A stretch of 64,000 nucleotides of DNA from Anthoceros angustus. Its lineage: Eukaryota > Streptophyta > Anthocerotopsida > Anthocerotales > Anthocerotaceae. This document shows, piece by piece, positions 49,546-59,930 of the stretch. A program made the position numbers and the translations under genes. Each line of letters begins with the position of its first letter. Within the stretch, counting starts at the first letter, position 1. The stretch spans positions 494,581 to 558,580 of the forward strand of contig MU008158.1 of assembly GCA_010909165.1 (NCBI GenBank), given 5' to 3'. The notes under the pieces were generated by a model that saw nothing but the letters and a program-made list of their open reading frames with translations, searched no databases and was not told where the DNA came from.

Positions 49546-49560
49546 CCAAAGTGAGTTGAA

Positions 49561-50028
49561 TTATAAATTATTTTTAGTGTTTTGAGTTGAATTTGGTACT
49601 GGACAACTATTATCATGTTCCTCCTTGAAGTAGCGATATCTTAGGAAACATTCCTTTGCAAAATATTCACCTCCAACCTTGTTCAAACATAGTGTATTTA
49701 GAGTTTCAGAAGCTATATATGTTAAACATGTTAAACAATCTTTTGAATGTCTAACTTTTGGACCTTCCACGCATAGAACACGACCCTCAAAATCAATTGT
49801 TGTATAGCTATATGGTTCAAAGAGATTTTCATTCTTTGATCCTAGTTGAATCATATCAGTCACATAATATCTCATTTTTATGATTCCAATGTCTAAAATG
49901 TCGAATTCTTGAGAATAACATTTGTAGTCAAAGTGATCGTATTCCGACATTATATTTTTTATAAAAATTGTTAAAACAAAACTCATGATGGAACACGTAT
50001 ATAATATACATTTAAGTCTCCAAAACAT
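49561..50028 (-). CDS. DUF26 (Gnk2-homologous) secreted cysteine-rich protein 1
   Basis: A single-exon gene of 155 aa from the ATG at 50028. A hydrophobic N-terminal segment (about residues 1-28) looks like a signal peptide or anchor. One Gnk2-homologous domain follows: VLCVEGPKVRHSKDCLTCL gives the C-x11-C-x2-C core, and TLCLNKVGGEYFAKECFLRY supplies the C-terminal Cys pair. Such proteins are apoplastic, and ginkbilobin relatives bind mannose and inhibit fungi. The role here is inferred only. It is a neighbour and paralogue of the next gene on the same strand. The start is uncertain because other in-frame Mets exist at residues 15 and 27. Confidence 0.75.
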   Translation of the reverse strand: MFWRLKCILYTCSIMSFVLTIFIKNIMSEYDHFDYKCYSQEFDILDIGIIKMRYYVTDMIQLGSKNENLFEPYSYTTIDFEGRVLCVEGPKVRHSKDCLTCLTYIASETLNTLCLNKVGGEYFAKECFLRYRYFKEEHDNSCPVPNSTQNTKNNL

Positions 50029-50274
50029 TAGTACAATGTCTTGAGATATGACCAATATGTTTTAGACCTTAATCAAGAATAGTTGAACTATTGACTACAC
50101 AAATTCAAACTCACCTACATGAATGGTTAATTAAAACGTTTTTCTTCATTGTTTAGTATCTACTATTCCATATTTTTGCACTCTTCAAGCCTAATGATTT
50201 CATTATTTTTATAAAATAATTTAGAATATATTTAAAGTGATAAGTGATATATAAATAAGATTAAAATATAATAT

Positions 50275-50718
50275 TTAAGGTATATTTGGAGCAGGACAAA
50301 CATCAGATTCTTTTATATAAAGGTATTTAAGATAACATTTAACGGAAAAATATTCGGCCCCCATTTTATTAAGACAAAGTTCATTCAATGATTTAGAGGC
50401 GATAGTTTTCAAGCATTGGTAGCAATCTCCAAACGTTCTCATATTAGCACCATAGACACAATATACATGGCCCCTGAAGTTAGCATAATTTAAATCATAT
50501 GGATTGAATCGACTTAAATTATGTGCCCCCTTTTTTATCATTTGAAATACATAGGAACGCATTATTACTATTCCAATATCTAAATACGAGAATTCTTGTG
50601 GGCTACAAGATAGTTTGAAATAAGGATAGTCCTCACATAGCACATTTACACTTTCATAACTTGCATATACTAACATGTAAAAAGTATATATGTACATAAA
50701 TTGTAAACTAATTTTCAT
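50275..50718 (-). CDS. DUF26 (Gnk2-homologous) secreted cysteine-rich protein 2
   Basis: Single exon, 147 aa. The ATG at 50718 opens a clear signal peptide (MKISLQFMYIYTFYMLVYAS). One Gnk2-homologous domain follows with VYCVYGANMRTFGDCYQCL as the Cys core, then ELCLNKMGAEYFSVKCYLKY. The short tail KESDVCPAPNIP parallels the tail of copy 1. It shares gene layout and strand with copy 1, 246 bases away, so this is a tandem pair. Codon use is very A/T-rich, like the surrounding DNA. Confidence 0.8.
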   Translation of the reverse strand: MKISLQFMYIYTFYMLVYASYESVNVLCEDYPYFKLSCSPQEFSYLDIGIVIMRSYVFQMIKKGAHNLSRFNPYDLNYANFRGHVYCVYGANMRTFGDCYQCLKTIASKSLNELCLNKMGAEYFSVKCYLKYLYIKESDVCPAPNIP

Positions 50719-51859
50719 TTTTTAATTATCAGGAAGTAATGATGATAAATTATAAAAATGATTAAAGCAATTCACATCAACTAGTCTTATATAAAGTTTG
50801 AAATTGATAAATTAATATTTAAAAACTTTAATAATATTTTTTTGTATAATTTGTACAAGTTTCTTTTTCTTTCCAAGTGAACTAACACCTTGCACAAAAT
50901 TCCGTTGTATGACGTTTTATTTAGCATCTCGTTGTTCTTTTCGAAAAATGGCCTTGGTTTTGATGAGCAAGTAAATTAAGGACCTTAAAAATGCAGGAAA
51001 ATAATATTTCACTTTTATAATTAATACGGGTTGAAATTTCGACAACAGGAACATCAAAGGCATTTCAAGCACACTTGTTCAGATTTATCCCATCATGCAT
51101 GTAAGAAAATTTTAGTTTGTCAACATATACTGGAACTTGATGCACTTCTGATTGATGGTGTTTAATATATGAACTTTGCTGAAAGCTTTATGGTGTATAG
51201 CTTTAAAGTTGCAAATGTGATCACTTGGGGCCGGAGCAAAATGATAACTGAGAGGTCTTGTATGTGTATTTTAGATTCTCCATTTCAGGGTATTCAAACA
51301 AAGAACATGGATGTAGCTAGAGAAATCTATACAAAGCTTCATGATACAAAACTAATGACCACAAAATGTTCGATTAGGGTTTATGAGGTGTCGAATGGTT
51401 ACAATTAAACACAGCGGTCTTGCGCGGAAGCACTCTCACCATGGAGTTCGTCGGCCATTTTTCTTGATAAAGACTTTGAGGTGTCAAACAGTTGTTGTAT
51501 AATGGGGTGGTCTAGCTCGGAAGCACTCACACAGTGGAGTTCAGCTTCCTATTGCCAAATTCCAGTGATAGTGCTTCTCGTCGTGTTCCTCTTAGGATTA
51601 AGTTCGGCTTCCTCTCAAAGTCTTATTTAGAACTCCATCGTGACATTGCATCCCATCGTGGTTTTCTCAGACTCTTTAGCAGTAGAAAAAGAAGGCTTGC
51701 ATCCTAGGTTCCCCTCCTCTTTCTTCCCGATTCTTCTCTTTAATATCTTTATAAGAAATAGATCTATGAGAATACCACAAGAGTACGTGTAATGAATATA
51801 AAAGTGACGTATAAATCTAATTCAATCTACCCCCTTCCCTCTAATTTAATCTACCCCCT
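50719..51859. other. AT-rich spacer, nothing recognised
   Basis: It should include the promoter of DUF26 copy 2. A CGGAAGCACTC phrase is repeated near 51,426 and 51,519. No defensible exon was found. Confidence 0.4.
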
Positions 51860-52850
51860 TCTCTCCAATTGAGCCCTTGTTTTCCGCGAGTGCAAAGGAC
51901 ACCCCTTGTCCGGTTTGTGCCAAATTGTTGAACGAGACTCGAGGGATGAAATCTCACATAGGAAAATGCATAAGGACTTCGACCGAACTACATGGGAGGC
52001 CCAAGTATGTCTTCCATCCTTCAACAACTTTGCTTCACAGGCACCTGATCACAATGCAGTTCTTCCGGGAGTTTATTCATAATCATGGGAATGGCTGCGC
52101 ACTCAGCTGGATCACATCATAGAGATGTTTGAGACTCGCTTCCCATGCCCTCGTATATTTCGTAGGCTTCCTTGGCATCTTCATGATGAGGCTCGTCTTG
52201 TGTTTCGCCTTCCCTTGAACTGTCTTGAGTGGGACCCTCAGGACGAGGCGACTTGGTGCCTACTTATGCTTCTCCCTCGTTTGTGCTTGTTGCGTAATAG
52301 AGGGGGTGTAGCTGGTCATCAAGAGGTTGCAGGTATCCCTTCAAGAGGAGGCGCTGCGTGCTTCCAAGTCTAGGGCAAAATCGATACAACCGGCGGATTA
52401 GGTCCAGGAAAGTGCGGCAAACCTCCGGCACTGTAGGGCCTTAGGCCAATATGCTCGCGCAGCTAGGGCCCTTTGCCCGCTCCTCATGGCCCCTTCTTCT
52501 GAGGAGACTATTGTTGCGCTTCAGGCCCTCCATCCAACCCCCATAACATATTCGACTATGTCCCTGAGGATCATTTCTCTCTCAATCGGGCTGCTTTTGC
52601 TTTGGCTCTTTTTACAGCTCCACATTTATCGTCTGCTAGGCTATCGGGCATGGTGTGTTTGAGCATCTTAGAGACTACTTTCTACCAAAAGATCCATTGA
52701 TTATTGGCTTTTATGAGCTCTTTCTTCTAGCTGTTGTTGTGCCTCGGGATGAGACGCCTCACTGGATCTCCCAAGCTATAGCGGCTAGCAGGTTGGTCGC
52801 TATGGAAAAACCTAACCTAGGTTTTGGCGGCTTTCAAGGTTACTAAGTAT
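51860..52850 (+). mobile_element. Truncated LINE-like retroelement, 5' part of the RT ORF
   Basis: A zinc-knuckle-like CPVCAKLLNETRGMKSHIGKC (about 51,907-51,969) is followed by fragments in shifting frames: ATWCLLMLLPRLCLL, DYVPEDHFSLNRAAFALALF, EHLRDYFLPKDP, then ISQAIAASRLVAMEKPN. This order matches the segment just before the reverse-transcriptase core of plant LINE-like elements. The sequence stops where the core should begin. Several frameshifts (for example at the GTGTGTTTGAG near 52,651) show it is dead. Confidence 0.6.
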
Positions 52851-52950
52851 AAGGGAATGCAGTCAAGTCACCTCTTCATCCCGCTTGCCTTGGAGACTTA
52901 TGAGGCATTGGCTAAAGACTTGGATAAATTTATAAAGTCCTGTACCAAAG

Positions 52951-53096
52951 CATACCATACAAGGAGATATGGAGCCTGCCAGGACTACTCTCTCCTAGTA
53001 TTTCACATCGTTCTTTCTTTGGTACATACCATGCAAGGAGATATGGAGCCTGCCAGGATTACTCTCTCCTAGTATTTCACATCGTTCTTTCTCAGC
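52951..53096. repeat. 74-bp direct repeat, two copies
   Basis: CATACCATACAAGGAGATAT at 52,951 and CATACCATGCAAGGAGATAT at 53,025 start near-identical 70-base segments ending TTTCACATCGTTCTTTCT. Confidence 0.9.
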
Positions 53097-53251
53097 GCGT
53101 ATCCATTACCTTCCAAAGGGCACTTGCAAGGGGTATCTTATGGACATCAGCAACGGCTATTGGAAATGCATCCTCAACTAGTATGTAGGCCATTCAATTT
53201 CCTTAGTTATGACATTATAGGCGCCGTAGGTGATTGTAGACGAAGAACTGA

Positions 53252-53360
53252 GTTGCTCCTTCTTTACTATGACCCTTGGGGTAGATAGTTGCTCCTTCTT
53301 TACTGTGAACCTTGGGGTAGAGCTTAGTTGCTCCTTCTTTACTGTGACCCTTGGGGTATC
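53252..53360. repeat. Three short tandem units of 36-39 bp
   Basis: GTTGCTCCTTCTTTACT begins at 53,252, 53,288 and 53,327, each followed by a version of GTGACCCTTGGGGTA. Confidence 0.9.
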
Positions 53361-53910
53361 CCTTTGATGTCCTTAAGTAGATGGGTTCACCCATCTCCTC
53401 TTTAACTATTCAATCTAACTCTATTAACTATTCAATCTAACTCAATTTCGGAATGTCATTCACTCTAACTCCGTGGACTACTCCATCTTGTATCATAACA
53501 CCATAAAAGTACGACTTTTCACATACTAGCATAATTATCAATATCAATAATATTATAAAAGACCTCGTTCGAAGTAAGAAAGAATGTTTACTTCTACCTC
53601 CGCCTGTCCTATAGAACATGAATTGATCTCCTGATCGAGTTCAAGCTTCCTGTTGTGCAAGGAAATGGGATTGCCTTGAAGTACAAGGGTTCATAAATAA
53701 GAGAAGCACAAGGTCTAGTGTGAAGTTCTTTCAGCTCTACTTCTTGTCTTGGAAGTTCTGGACGATTCTGTAGGCTATGTAGGTAGTTGATTTTGTTTGG
53801 CGTCCGTCTCCCAGGCGCTTCTGCGTCTGAGTGGTTCCCCGACACAAAAATAATAATGGCCGGGCCCGGGAGACGAAACGACGGACGCTCTACCCTACCA
53901 TACTGCATTT

Positions 53911-56900
53911 TCACCGCCAATATTGGGCCCATCTGTGGATGGTTTCCACCATCTGCGGGAACAAGGCACTAACACTGTCGTTAATCAGGGATTGGAAAAA
54001 TTGTACAGCCTCTTCGTCATCCAGATCAAGCCGGAACTTCTCTTGCAGCTGCCACCAGCAAAACACAAGATCAGGGAGGACAGTAGAAGCAAAATGTGTC
54101 TGTATGCATCAATCTAGCTGCGTGAGATCACACCTTCAAGATTCCCTTCTCTGGATCACAGGCAATATCAGGGATGTTTGCACCCGCCATCAGATGAAAC
54201 AGATTGAGAATCAAGTTGCTCGATTTCCTGAGGATATTGTATGCTTCACAGCAATAAGATTTGAACCTGCTATAGTGTTGACTGAAAACAAGTGCAGAAC
54301 GTCAGCTTAAAACCTCCATCTGCGAAACTAGCACGCATTGTTGGGTGGACATTGCATATACCTCTCAGCCCCTCCCATAGCTTCCACCATCTCCTTGCAG
54401 AGTTTCATGGGCGGTGGGAAGGGTTTAGGATCCCGCCCAAGAATAAAACCGAAGTCGACATGGAAGATCCTTCCATCCTCTGTTAAAAGCAGATTATCAA
54501 GATGCCTGCACGAACATATCAACAAGGGCGACAAGACGGATTATACTAGATTTGCGTACTGAACACAAGAATTCTGTCTTCAGGCTTAACTATGGATTGT
54601 GCGAGACATCTCATATGTTTCACCACACTGCAACGAGACAGCAGACCTGTCGCCGACTCCAAGGATGTACATAATAACACAATAACCCGCACAGCTTTTC
54701 ACAAAAGTTTCCAGGCAAGCGGCACTGATACCGAAAGGCCCATCTTCATCAGGATGGAACTGCTGGAAATAGTTGATGATGGTCTTGTGTTCTTGTAGCA
54801 CCTGTGTAAACCACCACAAAATTAAGGAATTGTCCACATGCTTTCCTATGGGATTATACCAATCCCTGAAAGCAGACTTACCTGAGCCAGGGATGTGGAA
54901 GGAATGAACTCTGCCAACCCCTCATCTTGAGCAGTAGCCAACACTCGGTATGGAGTAAGGTGCAGATCGAGGTTCTCCTGTTTGAGAAGTCTGTCCATCA
55001 GCAGGACCATTTGAATTATCTGGCATTCACGTACAAACGTGGAACAAATAAGGGCTCATGACCAGAAGCCATTGATTGCACATGGAAAAAGCAAATAGGC
55101 GTGAAAACACACCAGCTGATCCTGCCGAAGGTCATCTCCTTTTTTGAATATCACTTTACAGTCGCCATCTCGTTCAGTGCTGAATGTCAACCTTAGCGGG
55201 CTTAAGGCGCTCTTGAAGACAGTTGATTCAGAGGGTATGATACCCGTCAGCATTATCCTGGGTTCCAATGGCAGGGGTATCGCCTGTAGCAACAACTGCA
55301 TGTGAGTGAACGACAAAAAGTAGAAGAAAAAATCAGTTGAATCTGTAATCAGTGGACAGGAAAAAGCCTACCTCCTCAAATTTGGTCAGTTCACATAACA
55401 CACCATAACGGGAAAGCAACTGCCTGAGCTTCTCCACCTTTTTTGGATTGCCACCACGTACGCTCTTCACATCTCGCATGATGGTACAGAGCTGAGCAAT
55501 CAGGTTGGTTTGACGGACCAAGCCTTGCCACATCCTCTCTCCAGCATTGCCATCCCTTATATCTAGTCTGACCTGGCAGTAACACCATCTAAACCCATGA
55601 GTTGCCCATGCTTGCAAGATGCCAGCTAGAAGTCAAACGAGCTGGCTCAATTCACAACCGGGTTGTAGTTCAAATACCTTTGTCATACTTTCTTGAAATA
55701 TTTCATATACCGTATAGAATCGCTTTGCATAAGAAGGATCATGCAGCTCTACAGTCACGTACCATCTTAGAAAACTTGCTAACTCGAAGTTTCGAACAGC
55801 TGCCACCAAGCCAAAGAAGACATTAACTCGTAAAGCACTCTGGATCTCTGCAGCAAGCTGGAATCTACCGACATGGAATGAAACATCGCCCACAGTCACA
55901 CTGGAGAGCTAAGCTCTTTCTCTCAGGCTGACAAGCGTCGGCGGGCTTTAAAATCAGGCGAGAACACCCCATTGCAAGGACAAGATGGTCCCTCATCATA
56001 CTTCCGACATCTCCAAAGGATGGCACTTGTTTGTGTGATGGGCCTTCCCACCTGATTTTCGAGCCACGCCATCAAGGACAGCTTGCCACAAAGGTTCCTT
56101 GATCTTTTCAGCATACCTCGCTGTACTAGGAAGAAGGCAAGCCGTGATTTGTCAGAACGCTCAAATCGGAGAGCTTGTACGAGCTGCAGCAAGTAGCACT
56201 GCAATTCTTCATCTTCTGCACGCTCCAAGACAGTAACAGCATAGGCACGTACCTGCATGTCAAAGTCAAAGTTAAGACTTCTCGTTCATTCTATGATTTC
56301 CAATCAGGAAGCTAACACACAGGAATTTTCACTTGTTATAACATGTGCAAAGTATGGCAGGAAGATAAAGACATCCTACCTCTTCACTCTCAAACACTGG
56401 GGATAGGAGTTCTAGAGCCTCCACGATATCAATTGGGGCCCATTTCCGCATCAAGTCTACTGCATGCTTAGCTTCCTGTAACGACAAGCCCCATGCCACA
56501 CACAGGCAGAAAAAAGCTCAGTATCACAGATCATCCTCATGGGGGTCTGTTCTATCCATTTCGTGCATATGCATGGGAGACTCCATGTACCTGTGCATCA
56601 CTCCAGTCAACACAACGGAGAAACTTAGTAAGTGCTCGTTTCTCTGACATAAGTGAGAACCGAAACTTCCACAAAAGCTGTCTTTCTTCCCCATTCAGCC
56701 TCCTGGTTGGTGGATGCTTCAAGATCTTTTCAATCTCCCTGTGATTCAAGAATCCATGTTAGAGCCATAGAAGAAGGCAGAAATCAATTTCATCTTTACC
56801 AAAGCAGAAATGGGAGTTAGCAGAAGCCCCTACTTTCTCTCCTGTAGGTTCGGCTTGAGATCACGATCGATTGCTCCACGCGTGACACTACGTGCTAGCT

Positions 56901-58314
56901 TCAGCTGCTTGTTTTCAGAGAGATTTTCACGGCCAACTTCCGGGTCCCACACAATAACAAGCTCATTGGATGGGGAAATAGGAGAGAGAAGCATGTTGGC
57001 CCCCAATTCCTGCACTCCACATGAGCATCTGCTGGATCACTTAGTGTTATCTCCCATTACTATGACACAAAAAGCCAGATATGTTTTACCTGAAAGGCTA
57101 CGGGATGTTCGAAAGTCCGAAGATCCACGATAAGATGAAGATGGGCACTCCCATGGCGTTTGCTATCATCCTGTTTAATATTGTCAATCGCTTTGAAGGC
57201 AAGTCGGTCTAGCCAACTGATGTGTTCAATCTGGCCCCTCTCATACTTGTTCACCAACTTGTCCAGCCTCTCCACCTCCCCTCGTTCATTCTTGGGTACC
57301 TGGGAGCTATCAATATATCACACAGGCTAAGGTCCGAAGTAGCTGGCACACAAAACAGATTGAGCACGAAGGGTGCTTGATGGCAGGCTTGCCTGAAGAC
57401 CATGAACTTCCCAGCTCACCTTGCCTGGGGTAGTAGTAGCAACAGTGCCATCAGCTTTGTGGCCTCTCCAAAGTCGAAGCTTTTGTTTTCCTGATCTCAG
57501 TTGCTTTTTGCTGTTGAACAACCGCAAAGTGGCACCACCAACCACAACCTCCTTGCTTGGGTGAGAAACATCCCATACCTGGAAAGTCAAGCGTCACAGT
57601 CAAGTTCCACATTCTAACAGATTGTGAATACCAACACCGAAGAGACTCTGGACAGTGCCAGCACTTACAGTGAGGGCAAGTTGTGCATTCGCAGTCAGGT
57701 CACGGTATTTGGCACTGAGTGTGACCAACTCATTCCAACGAACCGGTTTTTCAATCGAGGCAAGCCTGCGCACAGGAAATCGCAATAATCAGTTCTAGCA
57801 TGCTCTGATATGTGGTGCAAGAAAAGGCACAGATGACAATAACCACTGCCCAGCTTGCAAGATAATCCCAAACACAGAAGAACAGATCTCTTCCTAAAGC
57901 AAACAATACTAGCCTGGTACGGGTGGGGAGACCAAAGAGAACCCCATCGATATACAGGGCGCTCTCCACAAAGAGCTCTTCCGTCTTGCTTCCTGCCTCC
58001 TCTCCCACCACTGCAAAAATCCACAAGAATTACGACAGCCTCCAAAGTCAGAGGAGACAACAAACAGTCAGAGACCCAGTTTGCCAAATCAACCATTCTC
58101 GCATGAAATTCTTATACGACAACCTGGTATCTTCGTGACAAACTCCACCACAACAACCTAGATCCCGACATATGCAATAAGCAATACTGAAGATGACCAC
58201 TTGAGGCCAACCTGGGGAGGCAGCAGGAAGCTCTCCATCCAAAGCCTCTACACGGAATGTGACAGGCAAATTGATATCGCAGGAAAGGAAGAATCTGAAC
58301 TCATTGCCACTCAT
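53911..58314 (-). CDS. VPS34: Class III phosphatidylinositol 3-kinase VPS34
   Basis: Makes PI3P for endosome, vacuole and autophagy traffic. I could place 17 exons, all in phase, totalling 812 aa (the plant length is about 814). Exon starts are 58314, 58010, 57765, 57578, 57299, 57009, 56738, 56475, 56252, 55799, 55572, 55283, 55019, 54801, 54505, 54281 and 54048. The order is a C2 domain ([30 protein letters not shown]), a helical PIK domain ([36 protein letters not shown]), then the kinase. The ATP Lys is in [14 protein letters not shown], the catalytic loop is [12 protein letters not shown], the activation DFG is in [11 protein letters not shown], and the C-terminal helix is [13 protein letters not shown]. 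Intron 2 begins with GC, not GT. It is divergent from PIN4, 302 bases apart. Confidence 0.97.
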
Positions 58315-58616
58315 CTCTGCGCCAGGCGTTCATGCCAACCCTGTAGTGCCTGTTAAAACTCCATCTCCTCACCGGAGACAAAATCAGTATCGAGAAGCTT
58401 CTATGCAAATTTTCCCCAGGCCGCCAACAAAAGCTCTGGAGCTATAATAGATTCCTCTTCTGCTGTACAGAGCTCAAAAATGGAAGCCCTAATCCGAAGT
58501 GGTCTCACAGCGGCCAAACTTGAGGACCGTGGAATCACAATTTGACCTCACTAACATGTCAAGCAAGCTTACCAAATTTGGAAACGTGCTCAGCAACGAG
58601 AGAGCGTCGGAGCGGC
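58315..58616. promoter_or_regulatory. Compact divergent promoter, VPS34 / PIN4
   Basis: Only 302 bases separate the VPS34 ATG (58314, minus) from the parvulin ATG (58617, plus), so both promoters and leaders must share this stretch. A CTATAATAG string near 58,442 is the only TATA-like motif I noticed. Its role is a guess. Confidence 0.55.
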
Positions 58617-59316
58617 ATGGGCAAGGACGGCAAGGCTAAGGAGGCCGTGAAGGGCAAGGGCAAGCAGGCCTCAGCGGGCACCGACGGAGAGGCCGGTAAG
58701 GGCAAGGGCAAAGGCAAAGGCGGAGGGAAGGCAGACGGCCTTGGAACCTGCACATATGTCAAAGGTTTGGCTTGCACCTGCTTCTCGCCAGCGTGAGGTC
58801 CCCACACCGTTAACCCGCGCAGCTCAAAGGCTGTTTCCTGTGCAGCAAGGCATATCCTGTGCGAGAAGCAGGGGAAGATCAACGATGCGTACAAGAAGCT
58901 TCAGGAAGGGTGGCTGAACAACGGGGACAAGGTTCCTGCAGCGGAATTTGCAAAGGTTCCCAACGCTTTGAGCTTCAGATTAAGGCGTGATGGGCAGCTC
59001 CTGTTTTAGCAAGCCTCACATCTGAGCTTGGCCGTGTGCGGCACAGGTAGCCACCGAGTTCTCGGAATGTCCATCGGGCAAGAAGGGTGGTGACCTTGGC
59101 TGGTTTCCCAGAGGCAAGATGGCTGGCCCTTTCCAGGAGGTGGCTTTCAACACACCTGTCGGAGACACGAGTGCTCCGTTCAAGTCCACGTAAAGCCCAG
59201 CTGCTGTCTACTGTGGTGGCCCCAATATGCTTGAACTGTTCGCTGATGTGCTCATGCTGGCCTGCTTTTGCAGGCATGGGTATCACATCATCCTAGCGGA
59301 AGGAAGGAAGAATTGA
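58617..59316 (+). CDS. PIN4: Parvulin-type peptidyl-prolyl isomerase PIN4/PAR14
   Basis: Small nuclear/cytosolic prolyl isomerase. Four exons (58617-58764, 58846-58955, 59047-59189, 59274-59316) join in phase to 147 aa. The N-terminus is a Lys/Gly-rich basic tail (KGKGKQA.., GKGKGKGKGGGK), as in plant PIN4 homologues. The rotamase domain begins at TYVKARHILCEKQGK and continues with ECPSGKKGGDLGWFPRGKM. It ends GYHIILAEGRKN. Introns are 81-91 bases. The last 28 coding bases, including the stop, form the first unit of a 34-base minisatellite that continues downstream. Confidence 0.95.
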
Positions 59317-59520
59317 GTCCGTCATCCTAGCGGAAGGAAGGAAGAATTGAGTCCGTCATCCTAGCGGAAGGAAGGAAGAATTGAGTCCGTTATCCCAGCG
59401 GAAGGAAGGAAGTACTGAGTCCGTCATCCTAGCGGAAGGAAGGAAGTACCGAGTCCGTCACCCTAGCGGAAGGAAAGAAGAATTTAGTCCGTCATCCTAG
59501 CGGAAGGGAGGAAGAATTGA
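59289..59520. repeat. 34-bp minisatellite starting inside the PIN4 stop exon
   Basis: Seven units start at 59289, 59323, 59357, 59391, 59425, 59459 and 59493; the last is partial. The consensus begins CATCCTAGCGGAAGGAAGGA and ends GAATTGAGTCCGT. Unit 1 encodes the C-terminal ILAEGRKN and stop. Later units have scattered substitutions (AGAATTGA to AGTACTGA, AGTACCGA or AGAATTTA). Because 34 is not a multiple of three, later units would not code in the same frame. Confidence 0.97.
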
Positions 59521-59930
59521 AGCAGCTCGCTGGGAAGGCTTGTCATTTAATCGGAGGTAGAGTGCGGGCAGGCGGGCTCAGTAACATTACACCTCCATCA
59601 TCGACTAAGCTGTGCTCCTCTATCCAGACCACACGACACCATAAACAGGCTGACACGGTGGACCGTCCCTATTTTTTGAGCTCTTTGCTGCAGGCTGCTG
59701 ACAAGCCTTGGACATGTGTAGATTCGTGCTCTCCTCAACGGCATGGATTCTATGTATATCGATGTACCCTCAAAAGAAATTTTCCGGTGTTCGTGATTTG
59801 CCAAACTGGACGCTTGAGCCAGTGGCAAGATCCATGACAGCGCGGGATGCGCTCAGCAAACCCCCAGAAAACTACGCCCTTTAAATCATCAGGTATGGCA
59901 CTATGAATGGGGTTTGGGGTTCGTCGTGAG
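59521..59930. other. Intergenic 3' flanks of PIN4 and PPR gene 2
   Basis: A tail-to-tail region. No exon or RNA was recognised. Confidence 0.4.

Noticed and set aside
59289-59520. 34-base repeats considered as coding tandem peptides
   Set aside because: 34 is not a multiple of three, and the first unit contains the PIN4 stop codon.
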